From assembly GCA_965224415.1 (NCBI GenBank), contig CBDCZB010000001.1, positions 372,001 through 436,000 on the forward strand: a stretch of 64,000 nucleotides of DNA, given 5' to 3'. This document shows, piece after piece, positions 8,852-16,350 of the stretch. A model generated the notes under the pieces. It worked only from the letters and a program-made list of their open reading frames with translations. It was not told the DNA's origin and ran no database searches. Both the position numbers and the translations under genes were made by a program. The number at the start of each line of letters is the position of its first letter. Position 1 is the stretch's first letter. The stretch comes from DAOUJI01 sp965224415. Lineage in GTDB: Bacteria > Chloroflexota > Dehalococcoidia > Lucifugimonadales > JAGWBF01.

Positions 8852-8930
8852 CAGGAGGATTGGGCGTCTGACATAACGTAATGCCGCCCAACCCTTGAAA
8901 AACACGCTTGAGCCTGCCAAGATAAGGGTC

Positions 8931-9821
8931 ATGCGAATAGGCCTCTTCGAGTTCAACGAGCCCCTCCCGGAGCTAAACGAGCCACATGCCATTTCCATCT
9001 TGCGTCCCTGGGTGAACGTGGGCAGGGTCGGAACTCTGTCGCTTGCCCGTCTGGAGCGCCACTTCTCGGCCAAGAGTCTGGGCAAGCTTTTCAGGCCGGG
9101 GATGGTCTATGACTTCACGCGCTATCGGCCCCGCTCCCGACTTGTCGGGGACCGGCGCGAGATGACCATACCCAACAGTACGGTGAGCTATTCACAGCGG
9201 GACAGCGGGCCTGATCTGCTCTTCATGAATCTCAGGGAACCCCACCTGATGGGCGAGGACTATGTGGACTCGGTGCTGGAGATGCTGGGGACGTTGGGCG
9301 CCAAACGCTACTGCATGATTGGCGGAATGTACGATGTGGTGCCCCACACGCGCCCGCTGTTGGTGTCCGGTGCGAGCACGGGAAGCCAGGCCTCAGCCGA
9401 CGCCGAACGTATGAAATTGCAGCCCAGCAGTTACCAGGGCCCCACCAGCATCATGTCCCTCATCGGCCAGGAAGCCGCCAAACGGGGCATCGAAAACATG
9501 AGTTTCGTGGTCCACCTACCCCAATACGTACAGTTGGAAGAGGACTACGCGGGAGTGGCCCGGCTAATGGAGATGGTCTGCTCTCTGTATGGTCTTCCGG
9601 AGCATCTGGCGGACAAGGAGAGGGGTGAGCGGCAATATCGTGAGCTAACGTCTGCTGTTCAGAGAAACCCGGAACTTCAGGACATCCTGTCCCAACTGGA
9701 GCGTCAGTACGATTCCCGCTCCCAGCGGGAGGCTGAGGATGAAGAGTTGCCCCCGCTGTCTTCCGAGGTGGAACGGTTTCTCAGGGAAGTGGGAGACCTG
9801 GGCGAGGAGGAGAACTCCTAA
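8931..9821 (+). CDS. PAC2 family protein (proteasome-assembly-chaperone-like, DUF75)
   Basis: A 296-residue protein starting MRIGLFEFNEPLPEL; the ATG at 8931 is preferred over the TTG at 8895. Features typical of PAC2/DUF75 proteins are the early 'R P W V N V G R V G' strand, the DLLFMNLREPH segment, and MIGGMYDVVPHTRP near residue 130-145, followed by SYQGPTSIMSLI. The family is named for eukaryotic and archaeal proteasome assembly chaperones; the bacterial function is not firmly known. The acidic C-terminus (EDEELPPLSSEVERFLREVGDLGEEE) is probably helical. It converges on ispH with a 4-nt overlap. Confidence 0.85.
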   Translation: MRIGLFEFNEPLPELNEPHAISILRPWVNVGRVGTLSLARLERHFSAKSLGKLFRPGMVYDFTRYRPRSRLVGDRREMTIPNSTVSYSQRDSGPDLLFMNLREPHLMGEDYVDSVLEMLGTLGAKRYCMIGGMYDVVPHTRPLLVSGASTGSQASADAERMKLQPSSYQGPTSIMSLIGQEAAKRGIENMSFVVHLPQYVQLEEDYAGVARLMEMVCSLYGLPEHLADKERGERQYRELTSAVQRNPELQDILSQLERQYDSRSQREAEDEELPPLSSEVERFLREVGDLGEEENS

Positions 9822-10726
9822 CTTACGCCCCGCAGCTCCTTTGGCAAAACAAAGGAGACGTTCTCCTCCACTCCGTCGATAGTGGTCACCGATATTGGAT
9901 GCAGGGCGGTGATCACTGCGTCAACGAGGTTCTCGGGTGTTGACGCTCCCGATGTTACGCCCACCCGTGCCACGTTTTCGAACCACGACTCGTCAATGTC
10001 CTCGGGCCCGTTGATAAGATAGGCCGGAGTGCCCCGGGCCTCCACCACTTCCCGGAGCCGGTTGCAGTTAGAGCTGTTTTGGGCGCCGATCACCAGGACC
10101 GCGTCCACCTGTCGGGCCAGAGCTTTGGCCGCCTCCTGACGGTTTGTTGTTGCGTAGCAAATGTCGGCCCGGGTTATTGCGTCGGGAAAGGCCGTGCTGA
10201 TTTGGTCCACCGTTTCCTTGGTGTCGTCCACGGAAAGAGTGGTCTGGGTCAGCACGACTACGGGTGTGTCCCTGTTCCAGGAAGGAAACTCCATGTTGTC
10301 ACGCTCGTCCATCAGAGACATGGGGACCTGGCCCATGGTGCCTCGGACCTCCTGGTGTCCGCGATGGCCCACGAGGACCACTTTGCGGCCCTCCTTATGG
10401 TACTTTTTGGCTTCGTTGTGCACTCTTGTGACCAGGGGACAGGTGGCGTCTATGACCTTGAGATTTCGTGAGTACGCCTTCTCGAAGTCTTCGGGAGGAG
10501 AGCCGTGGGCGGAGAAGACGACGACGGACTCTTCCGGTATCTCTTCCACGTCCTCCACCGTGACGGCGCCCTTGTTTTCCAGGCTAGCCACGACGTAAGG
10601 GTTGTGGACGATCTCGTGCTTCACGTAGACGGGAGCGCCGAACTTCTTGAGGCACAGTTCCACTATGTCCACTGCGCGCACCACTCCGGCGCAGAACCCC
10701 CTGGGCAAGGCCAGAATAACTTCCAT
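9818..10726 (-). CDS. ispH: 4-hydroxy-3-methylbut-2-enyl diphosphate reductase
   Basis: 302 residues. IspH (LytB) reduces HMBPP to isopentenyl and dimethylallyl diphosphate, the last step of the MEP pathway. The three cysteines that hold the 3Fe-4S/4Fe-4S cluster are present (C12 in PRGFCAGV, C96 in DATCPLV, C190 in ADICYATTNRQ), as are the diphosphate-binding H41, H74 and H124 and the proton-donor E126. The ATG has a strong Shine-Dalgarno (GGAGGAGG). It would supply the prenyl diphosphates that the synthase at 1-255 consumes. Confidence 0.97.
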   Translation of the reverse strand: MEVILALPRGFCAGVVRAVDIVELCLKKFGAPVYVKHEIVHNPYVVASLENKGAVTVEDVEEIPEESVVVFSAHGSPPEDFEKAYSRNLKVIDATCPLVTRVHNEAKKYHKEGRKVVLVGHRGHQEVRGTMGQVPMSLMDERDNMEFPSWNRDTPVVVLTQTTLSVDDTKETVDQISTAFPDAITRADICYATTNRQEAAKALARQVDAVLVIGAQNSSNCNRLREVVEARGTPAYLINGPEDIDESWFENVARVGVTSGASTPENLVDAVITALHPISVTTIDGVEENVSFVLPKELRGVS

Positions 10727-10758
10727 TCGGCGGCCCCTCCTCCGTTTATTGCGAGGCC

Positions 10759-10764
10759 ATTATA
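10759..10764 (-). promoter_or_regulatory. -10 box for ispH
   Basis: The minus strand reads GGATATAATGG, containing consensus TATAAT, 33 nt upstream of the ispH ATG. No good -35 at 17 nt. Confidence 0.5.
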
Positions 10765-10848
10765 TCCTAAAGGCCTCTAGCAAGCCCAAATCGACTGGCT
10801 AGACTGGAGAGTGAGCCGACCTGAAGGCTGTTGTCCTGGTTCAGGCTG

Positions 10849-10870
10849 GAAACCCGGTCGACCGGGTTTC
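10849..10870. promoter_or_regulatory. Perfect 22-bp palindrome next to the nuo promoter
   Basis: GAAACCCGG, TCGA, CCGGGTTTC is a perfect palindrome whose last base is 1 nt from the -35 element at 10872. The position suits a regulator operator. As RNA it would form a 9-bp hairpin, but it is not followed by a clean U-run, so a terminator is less likely. Confidence 0.55.
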
Positions 10871-10871
10871 A

Positions 10872-10900
10872 TTGACACTAAATTCCGCCCGATGTTAACA
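10872..10900 (+). promoter_or_regulatory. Sigma-70-type promoter of the nuo operon
   Basis: TTGACA at 10872-10877, a 17-nt spacer, and TTAACA at 10895-10900. The -35 and spacing match consensus; the -10 is weaker. Transcription would begin near 10907, leaving a leader of about 120 nt before nuoA. Confidence 0.55.
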
Positions 10901-10923
10901 TGAGGCCCGAACCGGGGCGGGTA

Positions 10924-10967
10924 GGGCGCCGTCTCGACGGATTAAGGACCGGGGGTGTGGGGCGCCC
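10924..10967 (+). other. Structured, GC-rich leader of the nuo mRNA
   Basis: GGGCGCC (10924-10930) can pair with GGCGCCC (10961-10967), and CCGTC-TC-GACGG (10929-10940) forms a small inner hairpin that competes for two bases. There is no coding sequence in 10727-11028. The region holds only the ispH -10, the palindrome, the nuo promoter and this leader. Confidence 0.35.
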
Positions 10968-11028
10968 GTTTGACCCGCAGCCCTCTTCATTGAAATTCAT
11001 GGCCGTTTAAGTTTGCGAGACGCACCGA

Positions 11029-11400
11029 TTGCCTGAAGATTTTGACTTTCGCTGGGCGGCAGTGATCCTGTCGCTCATTGTAGGATTTCTGGCCATCGCT
11101 GGCATGTTCGCCGCGTCGGCTTTCATATCGTCCAGGCGCAAGTCGGCGGTCAAGCTTACCCCATACGAATGCGGAATTCCGGCCGCTCCCTTCCGATGGT
11201 CGCAAATCAATCTCAGGTACTACGTGTTCGCAATACTCTTCTTGATATTCGATGTAGAGGCTGTGTTCCTGTTTCCCTGGGCGGTCGTTTTCCTGGACGT
11301 CAGCGACGTGGCCTTCTATGCAATGCTGATGTTTCTCGGTGTGTTGGGATTCGCCATACTCTACGGTTGGCGAAAAGGAGTCCTTGAGTGGTCGAGATAA
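11029..11400 (+). CDS. nuoA: NADH-quinone oxidoreductase subunit A
   Basis: 123 residues with three membrane segments (about 10-32, 67-87, 93-115). It has the family motif KLTPYECGIPAA (conserved Cys in the quinone-site loop) and FLIFDVEAVFLFPWA, which confirm NuoA. It sits at the junction of the membrane arm and the quinone chamber of complex I. The start is a TTG at 11029 with only a weak ribosome site. It is the first gene of nuoABC-orf-DHIJKLMN and overlaps nuoB by 13 nt. Confidence 0.95.
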   Translation: MPEDFDFRWAAVILSLIVGFLAIAGMFAASAFISSRRKSAVKLTPYECGIPAAPFRWSQINLRYYVFAILFLIFDVEAVFLFPWAVVFLDVSDVAFYAMLMFLGVLGFAILYGWRKGVLEWSR

Positions 11401-11936
11401 ACCCCATCTACCGTGGCGCCACAGGCGAGGGGCAAGGCAACACACCTGGGCCTAGTCTGTTCGATCGGGCGATGCCGGGTGTGGTCACGGCCAATGCCGA
11501 ACAGCTTTTCGCAATGGCCCGGAAGTCGTCTCTTTGGACTCTGACATTCGGACTGGCATGTTGCGCCATAGAGATGATGTCCACCTACATGGCCCACCAT
11601 GACCTGGACCGTTTCGGTGTCGTCACCTGGCCTTCTCCCCGCCAATCCGACGTGATGATAGTCGCCGGGACGGTGGTAAAGAAGATGGGCGAGCCCATAA
11701 AGCTCCTGTACGAGCAGATGCCCGAGCCCAAGTGGGTTATCGCTATGGGCAGCTGCGCGACCAACGGGGGGCCTTACTACCGCTCCTACTCGGTGGTAAT
11801 GGGAGTGGACCACATCATTCCCGTCGACGTGTACGTGCCTGGGTGCCCGCCAAGGCCTGAAGCTCTCATGCAGGGCATCCTGAAGCTGCAAGAAAAAATA
11901 ATGAGGGATTCCAAAACCAGTGGCGGAAAGGCCTAG
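11388..11936 (+). CDS. nuoB: NADH-quinone oxidoreductase subunit B
   Basis: 182 residues. NuoB carries cluster N2, the 4Fe-4S centre that passes electrons to quinone. Its ligands are all present: C58-C59 in GLACCAIEMM, C123 in GSCATNGG and C153 in PGCPPRPE. GTG start inside the end of nuoA; the stop overlaps the start of nuoC by 17 nt. Confidence 0.97.
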   Translation: MVEINPIYRGATGEGQGNTPGPSLFDRAMPGVVTANAEQLFAMARKSSLWTLTFGLACCAIEMMSTYMAHHDLDRFGVVTWPSPRQSDVMIVAGTVVKKMGEPIKLLYEQMPEPKWVIAMGSCATNGGPYYRSYSVVMGVDHIIPVDVYVPGCPPRPEALMQGILKLQEKIMRDSKTSGGKA

Positions 11937-12450
11937 TTCTTCCGCCCACTCCGACGAGTCCCCTAACTCCGGGGGCGAAGCCGCTCTAAGCGGCACGGCC
12001 CAGGCATTGCTCGACCTCGTCCTCCAGTCACTTGAAGGACTCGACCCCGTCCCTGGAGCTGTCGACAGCCGCCCTCAGATAACCGTCAAGCCTTCTGACG
12101 TCGCGGAAGCCTGCCGCATTTTGAAAGACACCCCGGGGCTTTCCTTCAATATGCTCCTTTGCCTTGCCGGGGTGGACTACGAGGAACGGTTCGAGGTGGT
12201 GTACGTGCTTCTCTCCCTGGAGCATGAGAGCATACTGGTCATCAAGGTTGAGTTGCCCTACGACGACCCGCGAGTTCCCACCGTCACGTCCGTCTGGCGG
12301 GCTGCTGGATGGTACGAGCGGGAAGCCCACGACCTGTTTGGAATAGTCTTCGAAGGAAACGCGGACCTTTCCCCCTTGGTGCTCTACGAGGGATTTGAAG
12401 GACACCCGGGAAGGAAATCTTTCCCCTTCCATGAATACGCCGAATATTAG
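11920..12450 (+). CDS. nuoC: NADH-quinone oxidoreductase subunit C
   Basis: 176 residues. The signature WYEREAHDLFGIVFEGN, followed by LLYEGFEGHP-like LVLYEGFEGHPGRKSFPF, marks the 30-kDa subunit of the peripheral arm. The first 45 residues are Ser/Glu/Pro rich and likely disordered, longer than in most NuoC. GTG start at 11920, overlapping nuoB. NuoC and NuoD are separate genes here, not fused. Confidence 0.95.
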   Translation: MAERPSSSAHSDESPNSGGEAALSGTAQALLDLVLQSLEGLDPVPGAVDSRPQITVKPSDVAEACRILKDTPGLSFNMLLCLAGVDYEERFEVVYVLLSLEHESILVIKVELPYDDPRVPTVTSVWRAAGWYEREAHDLFGIVFEGNADLSPLVLYEGFEGHPGRKSFPFHEYAEY

Positions 12451-12700
12451 ACCTAAGAAGGTGGTTCTCACCGCCCGCATGCACATGTCGGAGGAAACCG
12501 CTGTGGCGTTGCTGGAACCCCTGTCTCTGGAGGGGGCGGGGACGACCTTGTCCGAGGCCCAGGACGACCTTGTGGTGAAGTTGTCCGCCTGGATTCAGGA
12601 AAACGACGGGCGGGGCGAGCTGGAGCAGGCCCTATCAGAGGCCGGGTATGAGGGAGTGGAGGAGGACACGGAACTACATCTGGAATTCACGGAAGGATAG
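12431..12700 (+). CDS. Small unknown protein between nuoC and nuoD, weakly HicB-like
   Basis: About 89 residues from the ATG at 12431, which overlaps the end of nuoC; ATGs at 12479 or 12485 are alternatives. The tail of nuoD's upstream spacer is only 11 nt, so it is surely co-transcribed. The sequence SLEGAGTTLSEAQDDLVVKLSAWI recalls the HicB/UPF0150 pattern (G.GdT..EA...L...i..wi), and the C-terminus (ELHLEF) ends in a strand. I do not recognise it as any complex I subunit. No cysteines or membrane segments are present. It could be a regulator or an assembly factor. Confidence 0.6.
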   Translation: MNTPNIRPKKVVLTARMHMSEETAVALLEPLSLEGAGTTLSEAQDDLVVKLSAWIQENDGRGELEQALSEAGYEGVEEDTELHLEFTEG

Positions 12701-12711
12701 AGCCGTAATTC

Positions 12712-13839
12712 ATGGTTGACGCGCAACGCAGCCTGGAACTAGACGCCGAGCCCCTGGAAATGGTGGTCAACATGGGGCCGCAGCACCCCTCCACCCACGG
12801 GGTGTTCAGGATGGTGTTGTGGGTGGATGGCGAGAAGATAGTCAAGGTGGAACCGTACATCGGCTACCTCCACCGCGGCTCGGAGAAGCTGTGCGAGGGA
12901 GAGCAATACCACCAGGTGGTCACCTTGTTTGACCGCCTGGACTACATATCCAACTTCAACAACGAGTTGGTGTACGTGAGGGCGGTGGAGAAGCTGATGG
13001 GACTGGAAGTCCCGGACCGGGCCGAGTACATACGCATCATTCTCTGTGAGCTCAACCGCATCGCCTCCCATCTGCTGTTCGTAGGCACCATCGGCCTGGA
13101 CGCCGGCGCCATGACGCCAATCATGTTCTCGTTCCGGGGCAGGGAGCGTCTCCAGGCTGTGTTCGAGGCGGTCAGCGGCGCCCGCATGATGCACAACCAC
13201 TTCCGGGTAGGAGGCGTGAAAGAGGACTTGCCGGACAACTTCCAGGAGTTGATGGACGGGTTGATGGTCGACCTGAAGGCGGACATAGAGGAGTGCGACC
13301 AGCTTCTGACCTACAACGAAGTGTTCGTTGCACGGTGCAAGAACGTGGGGAGCATCAGCGCCGCCGACGCTATCGACTACGGCATGACCGGCCCGTGTCT
13401 CAGGGCCTGCGGAGTGCCTTACGACGTGCGGAAGGCCGAACCCTACTCCCTGTACGACCGTTTCGACTTTCGGATTCCCACTGGCATCGACGGTGACTCC
13501 TGGGAACGTTACTACGTGAGGCTACAGGAGATGTACCAGTCCTACAGCATTGTCCAGCAGGCCATGGAACAGATGGAACCGGGTCCCGTATCTACGATGG
13601 GCCGCAGGCTGATACGTCCTCCCAAGGGCGACGTATACGTGCGCTCGGAAAATCCCCGTGGGGAGATAGGCGTGTACCTGGTCAGCGACGGAACTGACAA
13701 GCCCTACCGCTTGAAGGTCCGTCCCCCTTCATTCTGCAACCTGAGCGCGTTGGAGCACATGCTGGATGGCGCCTGGGTTGCCGACTCCGTTGTAATACTG
13801 GGTTCCCTGGACATAGTCCTGGGAGAGGTGGATAGGTAG
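12712..13839 (+). CDS. nuoD: NADH-quinone oxidoreductase subunit D
   Basis: 375 residues, the 49-kDa subunit that with NuoB forms the quinone pocket. Visible motifs are NMGPQHPSTHGVFR near residue 20, GYLHRGSEK, ELNRIASHLL, and the C-terminal LGSLDIVLGEVDR. The NiFe-site cysteines of the ancestral hydrogenase are absent, as expected for Nuo. The start at 12712 follows GGATAGAG. Confidence 0.97.
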   Translation: MVDAQRSLELDAEPLEMVVNMGPQHPSTHGVFRMVLWVDGEKIVKVEPYIGYLHRGSEKLCEGEQYHQVVTLFDRLDYISNFNNELVYVRAVEKLMGLEVPDRAEYIRIILCELNRIASHLLFVGTIGLDAGAMTPIMFSFRGRERLQAVFEAVSGARMMHNHFRVGGVKEDLPDNFQELMDGLMVDLKADIEECDQLLTYNEVFVARCKNVGSISAADAIDYGMTGPCLRACGVPYDVRKAEPYSLYDRFDFRIPTGIDGDSWERYYVRLQEMYQSYSIVQQAMEQMEPGPVSTMGRRLIRPPKGDVYVRSENPRGEIGVYLVSDGTDKPYRLKVRPPSFCNLSALEHMLDGAWVADSVVILGSLDIVLGEVDR

Positions 13840-13848
13840 GCCGTCGCA

Positions 13849-14994
13849 ATGGACTGGTTGGACTTCATCCTCATCATCGTCGGGCTGTTGATTCTCTTTA
13901 CGGCCCTTTCGGTGGTCGTCCTTTCGCTCACTTGGCTGGAAAGGAAGACCCTGGGACGCCTCCAACGCAGGTTGGGGCCGACCCGCACAGGGCCGATGGG
14001 GCTGATGCAGCCCATTGCCGACGCCGTGAAGCTGGTCCTGAAGGAGGACCTGATCCCCTCCTGGGCGGACAAGTCCGTCTTCTGGGTTGCGCCCCTGGTG
14101 GTGCTGATCCCGTCTTTCATGATATGGGTGACCATCCCCGCCTCAGAGAACCTGGTCCTCAGGAACCTGGACATGGGCCTGTTCTATATCATCGCCTTTT
14201 CGGTGCTGACCATCCTGGGGCTTGTGCTGGCGGGATGGGGTTCCGCCAACAAGTATGGAACGTTGGGGGGACTGCGCTCGGCGGCCCAGCTGGTCAGCTA
14301 CGAAATACCAGTGATAATGGTAGTTATAGCCGTGGCCATGCTGGCCCAGTCTCTGGACCTGCAGGTCATCACGATGAGCCAGACGCCGGCCGACCACCCC
14401 AACATCGTAGAGCACAATCCCATTGATATACCCTTTGCGGTCCTCCAACCGCTGGGACTGGTTATATTCCTGGTGGCTGGCCTGGCCGAGTTGGGACGCA
14501 TACCCTTCGACATCTACTTCGCCGAATCGGAAATCGTGGGAGGCCCCTTCGTAGAGTACAGCGGCGCCCACTGGTCGGTGTTCTTCCTGGCCGAGTACAT
14601 GAACACCTTTGCCATTGCGGCGTTGACCACCCTCTTGTTCTTTAGTGGTTGGGAAGGCCCCGTGCTTCCCGGCTGGCTCTGGTTCCTGCTGAAGACTTAT
14701 CTGGTCATCCTGGTTATATTCTGGATACGAGGCACCTTCCCACGGCTTCGAATAGACCAGCTGATGGCCTTTGCGTGGCAGGTGGCAGTCCCCCTGTCCT
14801 TTGCGAACATCGTCATCACGGGAATCTATCTGTTCTACGGCTGGCCCTGGTGGAGCCTGACTCTCATGTCTCTTGCGCTCACTGTGGTTATAGGGTATTT
14901 CATACAAAAGAAGCTGACGGAGCCGGCAAGAAGAGTGGCGGAGCTGTACGCACGGCGAACGGGGCCTCAACCGGCTCCCAACGCCGCCGACTAA
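13849..14994 (+). CDS. nuoH: NADH-quinone oxidoreductase subunit H
   Basis: 381 residues with about eight membrane helices. It has the family motifs ERKTLGRLQRRLGPTRTGPMGLMQPIADAVKL (residues about 31-62), the acidic loop AELGRIPFDIYFAESEIVGG, and IRGTFPRLRIDQLMAFAW. NuoH connects the quinone chamber to the proton-pumping arm. It follows nuoD directly; the nuoE, nuoF and nuoG genes usually found between D and H are missing. Confidence 0.97.
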   Translation: MDWLDFILIIVGLLILFTALSVVVLSLTWLERKTLGRLQRRLGPTRTGPMGLMQPIADAVKLVLKEDLIPSWADKSVFWVAPLVVLIPSFMIWVTIPASENLVLRNLDMGLFYIIAFSVLTILGLVLAGWGSANKYGTLGGLRSAAQLVSYEIPVIMVVIAVAMLAQSLDLQVITMSQTPADHPNIVEHNPIDIPFAVLQPLGLVIFLVAGLAELGRIPFDIYFAESEIVGGPFVEYSGAHWSVFFLAEYMNTFAIAALTTLLFFSGWEGPVLPGWLWFLLKTYLVILVIFWIRGTFPRLRIDQLMAFAWQVAVPLSFANIVITGIYLFYGWPWWSLTLMSLALTVVIGYFIQKKLTEPARRVAELYARRTGPQPAPNAAD

Positions 14995-15026
14995 GACGGA
15001 TTCACACAACAGGAAGAGGGCAGCCG

Positions 15027-15548
15027 ATGATAGGCGGAATAAAAGGAATGCTGGTAACCCTGGCCTCGACGGTGAAAGGACTGAGAAAGCCCGTCACCGC
15101 CCAGTACCCGGGGGAGCATCTCCCGATCCAGCCACGGTACATGGGGTTCCCGGCGCTGACGTGGGACTCGGAAGTGGGGGAACCCTATTGCACGGCCTGC
15201 ATGGTGTGCATACGGAACTGCCCCACCCACTGCATGACCGCCTCCATGAAGGACAACCCCCTCCAGCAGGAAGGGAAGAGCTCGCGGCGCAAAATCGTTG
15301 ACGCTTTCGAGATAAACCTCAACAGGTGTATACTCTGCGGGATTTGCGTCGAGGTGTGCAACTTCGACGCAATTGTTATGAGTCACGAACACGAGATGAG
15401 CACCTTCCAACGGAACGGGGACAGGCTGGACTTGGAGCCTCTGCTGGACATGGGCGTGAAATACCAGCGGGAGACCAACTGGGAACCGCCGTCCAAAAAG
15501 GCCAAGGAAGCTAAGGCGAAGGCGAAAACAGAGGAAGCAGCCAGCTAG
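15027..15548 (+). CDS. nuoI: NADH-quinone oxidoreductase subunit I
   Basis: 173 residues from the ATG at 15027, which follows AGGAAGAGGG. The frame is open far upstream within nuoH, but that extension is only an overlap. Two ferredoxin-type 4Fe-4S motifs, CTACMVCIRNCP and CILCGICVEVCN, bind clusters N6a and N6b. The Lys/Ala-rich tail (KKAKEAKAKAKTEEAA) is unusual but harmless. Confidence 0.96.
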   Translation: MIGGIKGMLVTLASTVKGLRKPVTAQYPGEHLPIQPRYMGFPALTWDSEVGEPYCTACMVCIRNCPTHCMTASMKDNPLQQEGKSSRRKIVDAFEINLNRCILCGICVEVCNFDAIVMSHEHEMSTFQRNGDRLDLEPLLDMGVKYQRETNWEPPSKKAKEAKAKAKTEEAAS

Positions 15549-15549
15549 G

Positions 15550-16038
15550 ATGTCCGAGTTTCTCTTTGCCCTGGCGGCCTTCCTGACTTTGGGGGGCGGA
15601 GTTGGAATGGTGGCGACCCGGAACGTCGTTCACGCCGCCCTGTTTCTCCTGGTGTCGTTGGGGTCCGTGGCGGGCATCTATCTTCTGGTCTTCGCCGAGT
15701 TCCTGGCCCTTGTACAGGTCCTCATATACGGCGGGGCCATCATCATCGTGCTTCTGTTCGCCATTATGCTCACCCGCAGCGGCGAATATCCCCGAATCTC
15801 CGACAACAAGCAGTGGCCGCTGGCGATCATTGCCGCCGCCGCAGTCTTCGGAGTCCTCACCGCTTCCTTCCTGTGGATAGACAGGCCCGACTCGTCACCC
15901 GAGGGTCCCGGCATCACTGGAATAGGCAATAAGCTCTTCACCGACTGGGCCGTGCCCTTTGAAGTGGCGTCGCTGTTGCTGCTGGTGGCCCTTATCGGGG
16001 CCATTATCATCGCGGGCAATCCGGGCCGGAGGTCCTGA
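15550..16038 (+). CDS. nuoJ: NADH-quinone oxidoreductase subunit J
   Basis: 162 residues and five hydrophobic segments. The motif FLALVQVLIYGGAIIIVLLFAIML (about 53-76) is diagnostic for NuoJ. It begins 1 nt after the nuoI stop and overlaps nuoK by 1 nt (TGATG). Confidence 0.95.
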   Translation: MSEFLFALAAFLTLGGGVGMVATRNVVHAALFLLVSLGSVAGIYLLVFAEFLALVQVLIYGGAIIIVLLFAIMLTRSGEYPRISDNKQWPLAIIAAAAVFGVLTASFLWIDRPDSSPEGPGITGIGNKLFTDWAVPFEVASLLLLVALIGAIIIAGNPGRRS

Positions 16039-16343
16039 TGCCCCTGGAAGCGTACCAGGTTGTCAGCGCGGCCCTCTTCAGCATCGGACTTTACGGAGTT
16101 CTGGCTCGCCGCAGCGCGGTGCTGATTCTCATGTCCATCGAGTTGATGCTGAACGCTGTCAACATCAATCTCATCGCCGCCGCCGCTTTCCTGGACAATG
16201 ACGTCTTCACGGGCCAGATAATCGCCGTCTTTGTAATCACCGTGGCCGCCGCTGAGGTCGGCCTCGCCCTGGCCATAGTCCTACGAATATTCCGCAACCG
16301 GTCCACCGTAAACGTGGACGAGGTTGACTTGATGAAGTGGTGA
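16038..16343 (+). CDS. nuoK: NADH-quinone oxidoreductase subunit K
   Basis: 101 residues and three membrane helices. SIELMLNAVNINLIAAA carries the conserved glutamate of helix 2, and FVITVAAAEVGLALAIVL has the second conserved glutamate of helix 3. Both belong to the proton path. Confidence 0.95.
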   Translation: MPLEAYQVVSAALFSIGLYGVLARRSAVLILMSIELMLNAVNINLIAAAAFLDNDVFTGQIIAVFVITVAAAEVGLALAIVLRIFRNRSTVNVDEVDLMKW

Positions 16344-16350
16344 CCTCCGT

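Noticed and set aside
8765..9085. Upstream extension of the alpha/beta hydrolase frame
   Set aside because: It overlaps the PAC2 gene and a promoter, and its residues do not look like coding sequence.
10727..11028. A small gene upstream of nuoA
   Set aside because: No frame with a ribosome site or plausible protein; the region is better explained by promoters, a palindrome and a leader.
14649..15026. Upstream extension of the nuoI frame
   Set aside because: It overlaps nuoH, and the ATG at 15027 has a strong ribosome site and begins the normal NuoI sequence.
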